This document shows, one piece after another, positions 38,441 through 47,757 of a DNA stretch of 64,000 bases. Every line of letters starts with the position of its first letter. The first letter of the stretch is position 1. This DNA is from CBDCUW01 sp963734865. Lineage in GTDB: Bacteria; Planctomycetota; Planctomycetia; Pirellulales; Pirellulaceae. The notes under the pieces were generated by a model. It made no database searches, had not been told where the DNA came from, and worked only from the letters and a program-made list of their open reading frames with translations. The stretch is from positions 217,815 to 281,814 of the forward strand of contig CAVTIV010000016.1 of NCBI GenBank assembly GCA_963734865.1, in the 5' to 3' direction. The translations under genes and the position numbers were made by a program.

Positions 38441-39691
38441 GTGACGGATTTGACCCTGGATCAATACACCATCGGCTACTGCACCAACGTCCACGCGGGT
38501 GTGGATATGCCGGCAATTCGCGACAATCTGCGGAAATTCGCGGTTCCCGCTGCGTTGAAATCGGGCATCGCTGGCGAGCTCGGTGTCGGGCTGTGGCTGC
38601 CGGCACCCGCCGCTGCGGAGTTGTCCATCGGTTCGGCGGCCGAGGATTTCGCGACGTTTCTCCGCGAGCAGCGTCTTCGAGCCTACACCATCAACGGGTT
38701 TCCTTACGACAATTTTCACCAACCAGTTGTCAAACATCGGGTCTACCAGCCGACTTGGTGGCAGCAAGAGCGGCTGGAATACACTCAACAGTTGGCTGAG
38801 ATTCTGGCTGTGCTGCTGAGAGAATCGGGTGGTCAATCGGAACCGTCCGCTGGCGGGGAACCGATATCCGACTCGGTCGGCTCGATCAGCACGCTGCCCA
38901 TCGCGTGGCCCACGCCGAACCCATCGCCGGCCCAACTCCACCAGGCCGGCCAGAATCTCCGCCAGATGGCCGACTACCTGAAGTCGCTGGAAGCTCGAAC
39001 CGGTCGCCGCATCGTCGTGGCAATCGAGCCCGAGCCGGGTTGCCTCCTCGATACAACCGGCGACGTGATCGATTGGTTTGAAAAACAACTTCCCGATGCC
39101 CATCACCGACGATTCTTGACGGTCTGTCACGATGTCTGCCATTCGGCCGTGATGATGGAGTCGCAATCGGACGTCCTTTCTCGATTTGCCGCTGCCGGGA
39201 TCACGATTGGCAAGGTGCAAGTCAGCAGTGCGATCGTCGCCGATTGGCAGTCGATGGCGATCGGGCGTCGTCGCGAAGCGATCGAGCAGTTGAGCGCGTT
39301 CGCCGAAGATCGATATCTGCACCAAACGGGACGTCGTACCGAGTCGGGCGAATTTTCTTTGGCCGAAGATCTACCCGAATTGATTCGCAATGCCAGCGAG
39401 ACCGGTGATCCGGTCGATGGCGACCTGCGATGGGTGGTCCATTTTCACGTGCCGATCTTTCTGGAACGGTTCGGGCATCTGACCACGAGCAATGCCGACG
39501 TCATCGATTGCCTGCGAACCCTGTCGGCCGATCGCAGTTCTGGCCAACCGAAAATCGAATTCACCGGGCATTTAGAAATCGAGACGTATGCTTGGTCCGT
39601 GCTGCCCGAGTCAATGCGTCGACGAGGACTCGCCGAAGACATTGCCAGCGAAATTCGCTGGCTGAATCGGGCCCTCGTCGATGGTTTGTAG
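38441..39691 (+). CDS. eboE: EboE-like metabolite traffic protein (TIM-barrel)
   Basis: 416 residues from GTG 38441 (VTDLTLDQYTIGYCTNVHAG); a GTG at 38384 is possible and neither has a strong ribosome site. GYCTNVHAG, LREQRLRAYTINGFPYDNFH and WVVHFHVPIFLERFG match EboE, a xylose-isomerase-like TIM-barrel protein of the ebo gene cluster, linked to moving precursors of secondary metabolites to the periplasm. No eboA-D genes lie nearby, so here it is alone. It is divergent from the M1 peptidase; pdxJ follows 54 bases later. Confidence 0.8.
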   Translation: MTDLTLDQYTIGYCTNVHAGVDMPAIRDNLRKFAVPAALKSGIAGELGVGLWLPAPAAAELSIGSAAEDFATFLREQRLRAYTINGFPYDNFHQPVVKHRVYQPTWWQQERLEYTQQLAEILAVLLRESGGQSEPSAGGEPISDSVGSISTLPIAWPTPNPSPAQLHQAGQNLRQMADYLKSLEARTGRRIVVAIEPEPGCLLDTTGDVIDWFEKQLPDAHHRRFLTVCHDVCHSAVMMESQSDVLSRFAAAGITIGKVQVSSAIVADWQSMAIGRRREAIEQLSAFAEDRYLHQTGRRTESGEFSLAEDLPELIRNASETGDPVDGDLRWVVHFHVPIFLERFGHLTTSNADVIDCLRTLSADRSSGQPKIEFTGHLEIETYAWSVLPESMRRRGLAEDIASEIRWLNRALVDGL

Positions 39692-39745
39692 TGCCGCAAC
39701 GTTTTCCGCCCTGTGAAGTGAACCGCACCCGTTACGAACAGATCC

Positions 39746-40462
39746 ATGATTGAACTTGGTGTCAATATTGACCACGTTGCCACGGTCCGTCAGGCGCGCA
39801 GGACCTACGAACCCGATCCGGTGATCGCCGCCGCGCTGGCCGAGCAAGGTGGTGCAGATGGGATCACGTTTCACCTGCGCGAAGATCGCCGACACATCCA
39901 AGATCGGGACGTTGAACTGTTGGTGCAAACGGTCACGGTGAAGACGAATCTTGAGTGTGCCTGTGCTGCGGAAGTGGTTTCGATTGCCTGTCGTGTCAAA
40001 CCGGACTGGGCGTTGTTGGTCCCTGAAAGCCGCGAAGAGGTGACGACCGAGGGTGGCTTGGATGTGTCGCGCGACGATGGCCGGCTGGCGGCGGCCATCG
40101 ATCGACTAAAGCAAGCCGACATTCTGGTCAGCCTGTTTGTCGATCCCGACTGCCGTCAAGTTGAAGCGGCCGCGAAGTTGGGAGTCGATGCGGTGGAGCT
40201 CCATACCGGAGCGTATGCGTTGGCAAAACGCGAATCACGAGCGGTCGAATTGGCCAGGTTGACCGAAGCGGGACGGGTGACATCGGCTGCCGGACTGCGA
40301 CTGCACGCCGGTCACGGACTCAATTACGCGAATGTCCGCGATGTTGCGGCGATCGAAAACATGGTCGAGTTGAATATCGGCCACGCGATTATCAGCCGCG
40401 CGATGATGGTGGGGATGAGAGAGGCCGTGGCGGAGATGCGGCGAATCCTCGACCTGTTCTGA
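39746..40462 (+). CDS. pdxJ: Pyridoxine 5'-phosphate synthase
   Basis: 238 residues, the normal PdxJ length. It condenses 1-amino-acetone 3-phosphate and 1-deoxyxylulose 5-phosphate to pyridoxine 5'-phosphate in vitamin B6 synthesis. Signatures: GVNIDHVATVRQARRTYEPD at the N-terminus, GADGITFHLREDRRHI, VELHTGAYALAK and LHAGHGLNYANV. Intact, with ATG at 39746. Confidence 0.97.
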   Translation: MIELGVNIDHVATVRQARRTYEPDPVIAAALAEQGGADGITFHLREDRRHIQDRDVELLVQTVTVKTNLECACAAEVVSIACRVKPDWALLVPESREEVTTEGGLDVSRDDGRLAAAIDRLKQADILVSLFVDPDCRQVEAAAKLGVDAVELHTGAYALAKRESRAVELARLTEAGRVTSAAGLRLHAGHGLNYANVRDVAAIENMVELNIGHAIISRAMMVGMREAVAEMRRILDLF

Positions 40463-40697
40463 GCGGATGGATGGATGACCGCGGTTGAAACGTGTTGCAA
40501 TTCCGTTCTCGAACGTCTTCATCCAGATCCGATGCAGCCTCCGACTTATTGGCACGACCCGTCCAATCGGCCGGGGAAACGCCTTCCTGATCGCGGGTTC
40601 GACAATGCTGGCTGGCGCAGCGGTCGGTGCGACCCAAGTTTCTGGCAGCGGGCTCGGCACGACTGCCCGCATTTCCTCCTTTTGGCCTGGCCGCCCG

Positions 40698-41884
40698 ATG
40701 CTTGATCACGTTTCCGTTCCCAGCGTCTTGACCCCGGTTGTCGCCTTGGCAGGTGATGAAAAGCCCGTATTGAGCACGCTCCGTGTGCTGCATGTGGTCA
40801 ATGGCGAGCACTTTGCCGGTGCCGAGCGGGTTCAGTCGCATCTGGGTCGTTGTTTGCCCCGGTTCGGAATTGAGGCCGACTTTGCCTTCGTCAAGCCAGG
40901 AAAATTCGCCCAGATGCTCGCCGATCAGGATGGTCAATGGGGACGTGGTCACAACACGCCGATGAAACGACGCCTCGACCTGCGGCCGGCATGGCGCGTT
41001 CGCGATCTGGTCATCGAGCATCATTACGGCTTATTGCACGCACACACTCCCCGTACAGCGTTGATCGCGTCGATCGCATCAAGGCTGACGGGCGTGCCAT
41101 GGATCTATCACATTCACAGCCCGGCGGTGCGCGACTCCGATAATCAATGGTCGAACCGGGTCAATGCGATGATCGAAAAACAATCTGTGCGAGGTTGTTC
41201 TCACATGATTGCGGTGTCGGAGAGTCTGAGGCTTGATTGCATCTGCGCGGAGCATTGGAGGAAAAAGTCAGTGTGGTTCACAACGGCGTACCCGCGATCC
41301 GTCCCGATCGAGACTCGATTCCGACTCCTGGTGGTCGCTGGACGATTGGAATGGTTGCTTTGATGCGCCCGCGGAAAGGGCTGGAGGTTGTGTTGGATGC
41401 TTTGGCACAACTTGAATCGGAGGGTCACGATGTCGTACTGCGATGTATCGGCCCGTTCGAGAATGATTTGTATGAATCGGAGATCGAATCGAAAATTGAT
41501 TGCCTGGGGATTCGACACCGGGTCGAACGAATTGGCTTCACACAAGACGTGCCTGCGGCGCTTGCGAAACTCGATGCGTTGGTCTTGCCAAGCCTGTATG
41601 GCGAGGGTCTACCGATGGTCGTTCTCGAAGCGATGGCGGCGGCGTTGCCTGTGATCGCGACTCGCGTCGAAGGGACTCCCGAAGCGATCACCAGCGGCGT
41701 GGAAGGTCTGTTAGCCGAGCCGCGGGACTCGTCGAGTCTGGCCGATTCGATTCGCTCGCTGGTCACCGGAAAATGCGATTGGTCGCAAATGGCCGAGTCT
41801 GCCTGGCGGCGTCATGCGCGATGCTTTTCCGACGAGGCGATGGCCAAAGGAACAGCCGGCGTCTATCGGCAGCTATTGGGTTGA
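40698..41884 (+). CDS. GT4-family glycosyltransferase, one frameshift
   Basis: Two overlapping frames give one protein of about 395 residues. ATG 40698 precedes LRVLHVVNGEHFAGAERVQ, the N-terminal donor/acceptor loop of GT4 enzymes; an open frame runs further upstream without support. The frame changes near 41236-41250, between AVSESLRLD and LRGALEEKVSVVHNGV. The second half carries GMVALMRPRKGLEVVLDAL and the GT4 E-x7-E region (YGEGLPMVVLEAMAAALPVI). It probably adds a sugar to a cell-envelope glycan. One missing base (G after GATT) would restore the frame, so it is likely functional. Confidence 0.75.
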
Positions 41885-42023
41885 TCCGGCCAGCAACACG
41901 GCGGGTGTCAATGTTCCGGGACACCGTTTGCTCGCGCCGAGGACTCTTTTTTTGCGGCGATCATGCAGCAGGTGGGCCGACGAAAAAAACCGGCCCGATT
42001 GTTGTTACACTAAGGACAAGAAT

Positions 42024-42058
42024 ACGGCGCCACTTATCGAGGCGCCGTGATCGTTTTT
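42024..42058 (+). terminator. Intrinsic terminator after the glycosyltransferase
   Basis: ACGGCGCC (42024-42031) pairs with GGCGCCGT (42041-42048), then GATCG and TTTTT. Confidence 0.75.
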
Positions 42059-42087
42059 CTGCCCACCTTGATCTCTTTGGTCCCGCC

Positions 42088-45000
42088 ATGCACAGAATGA
42101 AATTGTACTTATTCGCGTTCGCATTATTCCTGGCCAGCATTCCGGGCGTTGGCCAAGCAAAAACCAAGAACGTGCTGATGTTGGCGGGAACGCCATCGCA
42201 TGGCTTTGGCAGCCACGAGCATTACGCCGGTCTGAAGATACTGGAAGAGTCGATCAACGCCAGCACGGACGATATCAAAGTGACGGTCGTACGGGGATGG
42301 CCCGAAAACAAGGAACTGGTGGACCAGGCCGATTCGATCGTGATTTATTGCGATGGGGGCAAACGTCACCTGGCCATGGACCATCGCGATGCGCTGAAGA
42401 CGAAACTGGCCAACGGTTGCGGGCTGGTCTGCATTCACTACGCCGTGGAAATGATGCCCGGTGAATCGGGCGACGACTGGCTGGAAATGCTTGGCGGCCA
42501 CTTCGAGATCAACTGGAGCGTCAACCCGCACTGGGTCGCCGAGTTCACGACGCTGCCCAATCATCCGATCACCGCAGGCGTCCATCCGTTCGCGACGAAT
42601 GACGAATGGTATTTTCACCTGCGTTTCAAGCCAGATGGCAAGATCACACCGATCCTTTCAGCGGTAGCGCCCGAGGAAACGATGCGCCGCAAAGACGGTG
42701 AGCATAGCGGTAACCCGGCCGTTCGTGAGAGCGTCGCCGCAGGTGAGTTGCAAACGGTCGCCTGGGCCTATGAGCGCGAAGATGGTGGTCGGTCCTTTGG
42801 TTTCACCGGCGGGCACTACCACTGGAATTGGGGCAATGACGATGTCCGCCGCTTGCTGACCAACGCGATTCGATGGACTGCTGGCGATGAGCTCGGCGCC
42901 GACGGTTCATCATTGGCTGGCAAACCGATTGGCATCGAACGGTTGCTTGAAAACCAAGACTACGAACCGCCGAAACAATTTGACCGCGAACAAACCGCCG
43001 ATGAATTCAATTTGCTCGGTCGTGTCTCCGTGCCCCAGTCACTCGCGGCGATCGATCGGCCCGAATCGACGGATCAGCGAAGTCCTGATCCGCGAAGTCC
43101 TGATCAGGCGATTGCCGGATTGGAAATCGGCGCGGGACTGGAGGTGACGCTGTCGGCGAGTGAGCCCGAACTTCGCAGTTTGACCAACTTGGATATCGAC
43201 GATCGAGGCCGCGTTTGGGTGTGTGACGTCATGAACTATCGTCGCAATCAGGGTGCGCGACCCGAGGGCGATCGGATTCTGATTCTCGAAGACTCCACGG
43301 GCGATGGCGTCATGGATTCGGTAAAAACGTTTTACCAGGGGTCGGATATCGATTCTGCGATGGGCATCTGCGTGTTGGGGAACCAAGTCATTGTGACCGC
43401 ATCCCCGAACGTGTGGCGATTCACCGATGAAGATGGCGACGATCGCCCCGATCGCAAAGAAGCGATGTTCACCGAGACAGGACAGCCTCAACACGATCAT
43501 TCGGGGCACTCCTTCTTATTTGGCCCCGACGGCAAGCTGTACTGGAACTTCGGCAACACCGGACAACAGGTCAAAGACGGCGAAGGGAACACGGTGGTCG
43601 ATATCCACGGCCGTGCGGTCGTGGATAATGGGCAACCGCTATTCGGTGGCATGCCGTTTCGATGCGACATGGACGGATCGAACTTCGAAGTGCTGGCGCA
43701 CAACTTCCGTAATAACTGGGAAACGACCGTCGATTCGTTCGGAACGCTGTGGCAGAGCGATAACGATGACGATGGGAACAGCGGCACGCGAATCAACTTC
43801 GTGATGGAACATGGGAATTACGGTTATCGCGACGAACAAACCGGCGCCGGTTGGCGCGATGACCGAATCACATTGGAAGAGCAGATCCCGTTACGCCATT
43901 GGCATCTGAACGATCCGGGCGTGATTCCCAACATGCTGCAGACCGGTGCCGGTTCGCCTGCGGGGATTTGCATCTATGAAGGACGCCTGCTGCCGCAGCG
44001 TTTTTGGGACCAGGTGATTCACTGTGACCCCGGTCCGAACGTCGTTCGTGCTTATCCGACAACACCCGATGGTGCCGGATACAGTGCCACGATTGAGCCT
44101 CTGATGACCGGCACGGTTGACAAGTGGTTTCGGCCTGCCGATGTGTGTGTCGCCCCGGACGGATCGCTGTTTGTGACCGATTGGTACGACCCCGGTGTCG
44201 GCGGACATCGCCAGGAAGACAGCGACCGTGGTCGGCTATTTCGAATCGCGCCTCCCGGCGCGAAATACATCGTTCCGCCGTTTGACTATTCAACGGCGAG
44301 CGGTGCGGTCAAAGCACTGCGAAACCCCAATCTTGCGGTGCGTTACAAGGCCTGGACGGCACTGCACCAGATGGGTCGCGAGGCCGAAGCGGAACTATTG
44401 ACGCTGTACGGTGACGAAAACCCGCGGCTACGTGCCCGCGCGTTGTGGCTGCTGGGAAAGATCGACGGACGCGGAAAGCATTACGTCCAATTGGCTCTTG
44501 AGGACGATAACCCTGACATTCGAATCACCGGGATTCGGTTGGCCAGGCAGCTTTCCCTGACGCCGTCGGTCGAATGTGCCGCGGCGGCGAGTGATGAATC
44601 GGCCGCTGTCCGTCGTGAGCTTGCCGTGGCACTCCGTTACGACGAATCGGCAACCATGCCAGGAGTTTGGGCGAAGCTTGCACAGTCCTACGACGGCAAG
44701 GACCGCTGGTACCTGGAAGCGATCGGTTTGGCCAGCGATTTGCGAGCGGCCGAATGTTTGGATGCCTGGTTGGCGCTGGGTGGAGACTGGAAAAGCACCC
44801 CTGGTCGAGACATTGTCTGGCGTGTTCGAGCACCCAAGGCGGCGGAGGCGATGGTCGAAATCCTCCGTGACCCGAAGCTAACACTGGCGGATACGAATCG
44901 CTACTTCCGCAGCCTCGAGTATCACGATCCTGCGGTGCGCACCGAAGCGCTCAAAAAACTCTTGCCGAGCGTCGCGACCAATGGGGAATCACAACCGAGA

Positions 45001-46041
45001 AATGATGCGATCATTGTTCGAGCGATCGAACGAATGCCGGGATATGACTACTCGACGAACGAGCTGGTGAAGTCCGCAATCTCGCGTCACATCACACGCA
45101 ATGAAGGTACATCGGAATACTTGAAGTTGGTGAAAAGGTTTCATCCTCAAGGCATCAGCGACAAGTTGCAACAAATGTTGTTGGGCGACGCAAACGACTC
45201 GCTAAAGGTCGAAGCCGCCGGGATGCTGAGCGATAGCCCCGACGGTCCACAGCGACTTCGCGCGTTGCTTCGCAGTGAATCGGTGCCACAGGCAGCAGAC
45301 GTGGCCAGGTTGCTTGGCTTGTTGGGTAACGGGCGGACCACCAATATGCTCAGCGAGGTTGCCGGCGATGCCGAGCGTCCGTTCGATGTGCGTCGCAATG
45401 CTGTCAGCGGATTGGCTCGTAACAGGAACGGCGAAAACAGGCTTCTGGAGCTGGCTGCGTCGAAACAGCTCGCGGCGGATACTCGACTGCTTGCCGGCGG
45501 ATTGCTGGCCCGATCGAGCGAACCATCGGTCCGACAGCGAGCGGCCGAGTTGCTGCCGCTTCCGCAGCGAAAGGACCAACAGCCGGTGGCCCCCGTGGAT
45601 CAACTCGCGGCCATGAAAGGTGATGTCGCCAATGGGATGAGCTTGTTTCGTGGAGTGGCGACTTGTGCCAACTGCCACATCGTCGACCAGCAGGGCAAAG
45701 ACGTGGGTCCAAATCTGTCGGAGATCGGTAGCAAACTGTCACGCGAGGCGATGTTCACGTCGATCCTCGATCCGAGCGCCGGTATCAGCCATAACTACGA
45801 GAACTACATCGTATTGACCGACTCCGGTCAGGTGATCAACGGACTGAAGGTCAGTGAAACGGCCGATGAGATTGTGATTCGCACCCCGGACGCGATCGAT
45901 CGAAAAATCCCCCGCGGAGAGATCGAAACGGTGAAGATCAGCGAGCAATCGATCATGCCCGAGAATCTGCACCAAACGATCGACCAGAAAGGTCTGGTCG
46001 ACATTGTGGAGTACTTGATGACGCTGAGAAAGAAAGGCTGA
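42088..46041 (+). CDS. ThuA / membrane-bound dehydrogenase / HEAT / cytochrome c fusion
   Basis: 1317 residues from ATG 42088, which places a signal peptide (MKLYLFAFALFLASIPGVGQ) at the start; longer starts do not. Order: ThuA-like domain (~27-270: KNVLMLAGTPSHGFGSHEHY ... GGHYHWNWGNDDVRRLL); planctomycete membrane-bound dehydrogenase propeller (~340-740: SLTNLDIDDRGRVWVCDVMN, PDGSLFVTDWYDPGVGGH); HEAT repeats (~750-1150); C-terminal heme domain with CANCH at ~1192. It probably oxidises a sugar-type substrate in the periplasm and passes electrons to the heme. The 4-kb frame is uninterrupted. Confidence 0.9.
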   Translation: MHRMKLYLFAFALFLASIPGVGQAKTKNVLMLAGTPSHGFGSHEHYAGLKILEESINASTDDIKVTVVRGWPENKELVDQADSIVIYCDGGKRHLAMDHRDALKTKLANGCGLVCIHYAVEMMPGESGDDWLEMLGGHFEINWSVNPHWVAEFTTLPNHPITAGVHPFATNDEWYFHLRFKPDGKITPILSAVAPEETMRRKDGEHSGNPAVRESVAAGELQTVAWAYEREDGGRSFGFTGGHYHWNWGNDDVRRLLTNAIRWTAGDELGADGSSLAGKPIGIERLLENQDYEPPKQFDREQTADEFNLLGRVSVPQSLAAIDRPESTDQRSPDPRSPDQAIAGLEIGAGLEVTLSASEPELRSLTNLDIDDRGRVWVCDVMNYRRNQGARPEGDRILILEDSTGDGVMDSVKTFYQGSDIDSAMGICVLGNQVIVTASPNVWRFTDEDGDDRPDRKEAMFTETGQPQHDHSGHSFLFGPDGKLYWNFGNTGQQVKDGEGNTVVDIHGRAVVDNGQPLFGGMPFRCDMDGSNFEVLAHNFRNNWETTVDSFGTLWQSDNDDDGNSGTRINFVMEHGNYGYRDEQTGAGWRDDRITLEEQIPLRHWHLNDPGVIPNMLQTGAGSPAGICIYEGRLLPQRFWDQVIHCDPGPNVVRAYPTTPDGAGYSATIEPLMTGTVDKWFRPADVCVAPDGSLFVTDWYDPGVGGHRQEDSDRGRLFRIAPPGAKYIVPPFDYSTASGAVKALRNPNLAVRYKAWTALHQMGREAEAELLTLYGDENPRLRARALWLLGKIDGRGKHYVQLALEDDNPDIRITGIRLARQLSLTPSVECAAAASDESAAVRRELAVALRYDESATMPGVWAKLAQSYDGKDRWYLEAIGLASDLRAAECLDAWLALGGDWKSTPGRDIVWRVRAPKAAEAMVEILRDPKLTLADTNRYFRSLEYHDPAVRTEALKKLLPSVATNGESQPRNDAIIVRAIERMPGYDYSTNELVKSAISRHITRNEGTSEYLKLVKRFHPQGISDKLQQMLLGDANDSLKVEAAGMLSDSPDGPQRLRALLRSESVPQAADVARLLGLLGNGRTTNMLSEVAGDAERPFDVRRNAVSGLARNRNGENRLLELAASKQLAADTRLLAGGLLARSSEPSVRQRAAELLPLPQRKDQQPVAPVDQLAAMKGDVANGMSLFRGVATCANCHIVDQQGKDVGPNLSEIGSKLSREAMFTSILDPSAGISHNYENYIVLTDSGQVINGLKVSETADEIVIRTPDAIDRKIPRGEIETVKISEQSIMPENLHQTIDQKGLVDIVEYLMTLRKKG

Positions 46042-46134
46042 GGAGACCTTCGTTCTGCAATCACCCGCGTCTCCTCGCCGAGCGAAGGTACGCGTCCGAG
46101 TCACATGAAGTGAACGGGTACGCGGCGTGATTGG

Positions 46135-47614
46135 CTAGAGCGCCAGCACCAGGCGGGTAGGGGCTTCCAGGTACTCGATCACTTCATTGAGGAACCTCGC
46201 TGCGGTGCCACCATCGACCAAGCGATGATCGTACGACAGGCTCAATGGCATCATCAGCCGTGGTGCGATGGAATCATCGGGCATCACCACCGGTAACTTT
46301 CGACTGCGGCCGACCAACAGAATCGCAACCTCGGGAACGTTGACGATCGGTGTGGAGTATTGACCGCCGATGGCGCCGAGATTGCTGATCGTGAATGTTC
46401 CACCTTTCAGATCATTCATTGCGAAGTCACCGTTGCGAACCTTGCCCGCCATCACGGCCAGCGATCGTGTGACCTCGGGGACACCCATCGCATCGGCGTT
46501 CTTCATCACCGGAACGACGAGGCCTCGTTCGGTATCGACGGCAATCCCGATGTTGACGTAATCCTTATAGATGACTTGCTCGTTCTGTTCGTCGATCACC
46601 GCATTGATCGTGGGGTGATGACGCAGGGCTGTGGCAACCGCTTTGATCAGGAACGGCATCGTCGTCAGCTTCAAACCCTGCGCGGCATAGTCCTCCTTGC
46701 TATCGCGTCGCAAGCGTTCAAGGTCGGTGATGTCGGCATCGTCAAAGTTGGTCACGCGTGGAACCGCCGACCAGCTGACATGCATTTGACGGGCAATCGT
46801 CTTGCGAATCTTGCTCATTCGTTCGACATGAATTGCGCCAAAGTTATCGGCGTCGACCGAACCGGGACGATCGGTTGAGGACGTCGTCGCCGGTTGCGTC
46901 GCCGGTTGCGACGCGGGTGCGGGTGCGGGTGCGGCGCTCTGCGCCTGATTCGCCGATCGAACGACAGTCAGCACATCCTCTCGTGTAATTCGTCCTCCCT
47001 CTCCCGTTCCGGTCACCCGGCTCAAATCGACGCCCACTTCGCGAGCGAATCGGCGAATCGCCGGTCCGGCGGGGATCACGCCGGTGGCCGACGAGGAGCT
47101 GTCAGCCGACGAATCAGGCAGCGGCGCGACGGGTGTCGCTGCCACGGGTGTCGGCGACGGTGTCGCGGGGAGCGAAGATTTCGAGGCGGCCGGGGTGCGT
47201 TGGGCTGCCGGCGGTAGGGATTCCTGTTCTGCCGCCGGTTGGGCTTGCACTTGGTTCGGCTTGCTGGCTTGCCGGTTCGGCTTGGGCCTCCGGTTCGGCT
47301 TGGGCCTCCGGTTGGGGAGGGGCTTCGGATTCGGGAGGGGCCTCGGACTGGGGAGGGGACTGGGTGGTCGCTTCCGTGCTGGCTTCCACTTCCAGAATCA
47401 CGCCGCCGATCGGAACGGTGTCTCCCTCACTGACGCTAATCTTGGTGATTTTGCCCGCAACCGAGGTTGGTACGGGGACGGTTGCCTTGTCGGTTTCCAT
47501 TTCAACGATGTCTTGACCCTCGCTGATCACGTCTCCCACGGAGACGAAGATTTCCAGGACATCACCCGATTCGATGCCGTCGCCAAGTTCGGGAAGCTTT
47601 ACTTCAGTAGCCAT
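46135..47614 (-). CDS. aceF: Pyruvate dehydrogenase E2 (dihydrolipoamide acetyltransferase), one frameshift
   Basis: ATG 47614 starts MATEVKLPELGDGIESGDVL. The lipoyl domain has the modified Lys in EMETDKATVPVP. A Pro/Ala/Glu linker made of repeated EAQAEP units follows; the frame changes within it (about 47230-47275). The second frame then gives the E1/E3-binding domain (GPAIRRFAREVGVDLSRVTG) and the catalytic domain (FGAIHVERMSKIRKTIARQM ... LSYDHRLVDGGTAARFL). It transfers acetyl groups to CoA in the PDH complex. aceE is 143 bases upstream on the same strand. Repetitive DNA at the break makes an assembly or slippage error plausible. Confidence 0.85.
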
Positions 47615-47757
47615 AGGAGTCGCGTTTGATAAGTAGCCACAAGGAATCACAAAAAACCAACAAACCCAAACCACACGCTGTCATTCGATCACGGTGGCGA
47701 CGTCAGTTGTCATCGGAGTGGTGTGACATTGACGAGCCGATCGAGTCAGCGGGCGAT

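Noticed and set aside
38279..39325. N-terminal extension of the M1 peptidase to 1164 residues
   Set aside because: The extension is antisense to the EboE gene and would bury the signal peptide that starts at 38278.
41500..42087. Upstream start for the ThuA/dehydrogenase protein
   Set aside because: It overlaps the glycosyltransferase and an intrinsic terminator, and the signal peptide starts at 42088.
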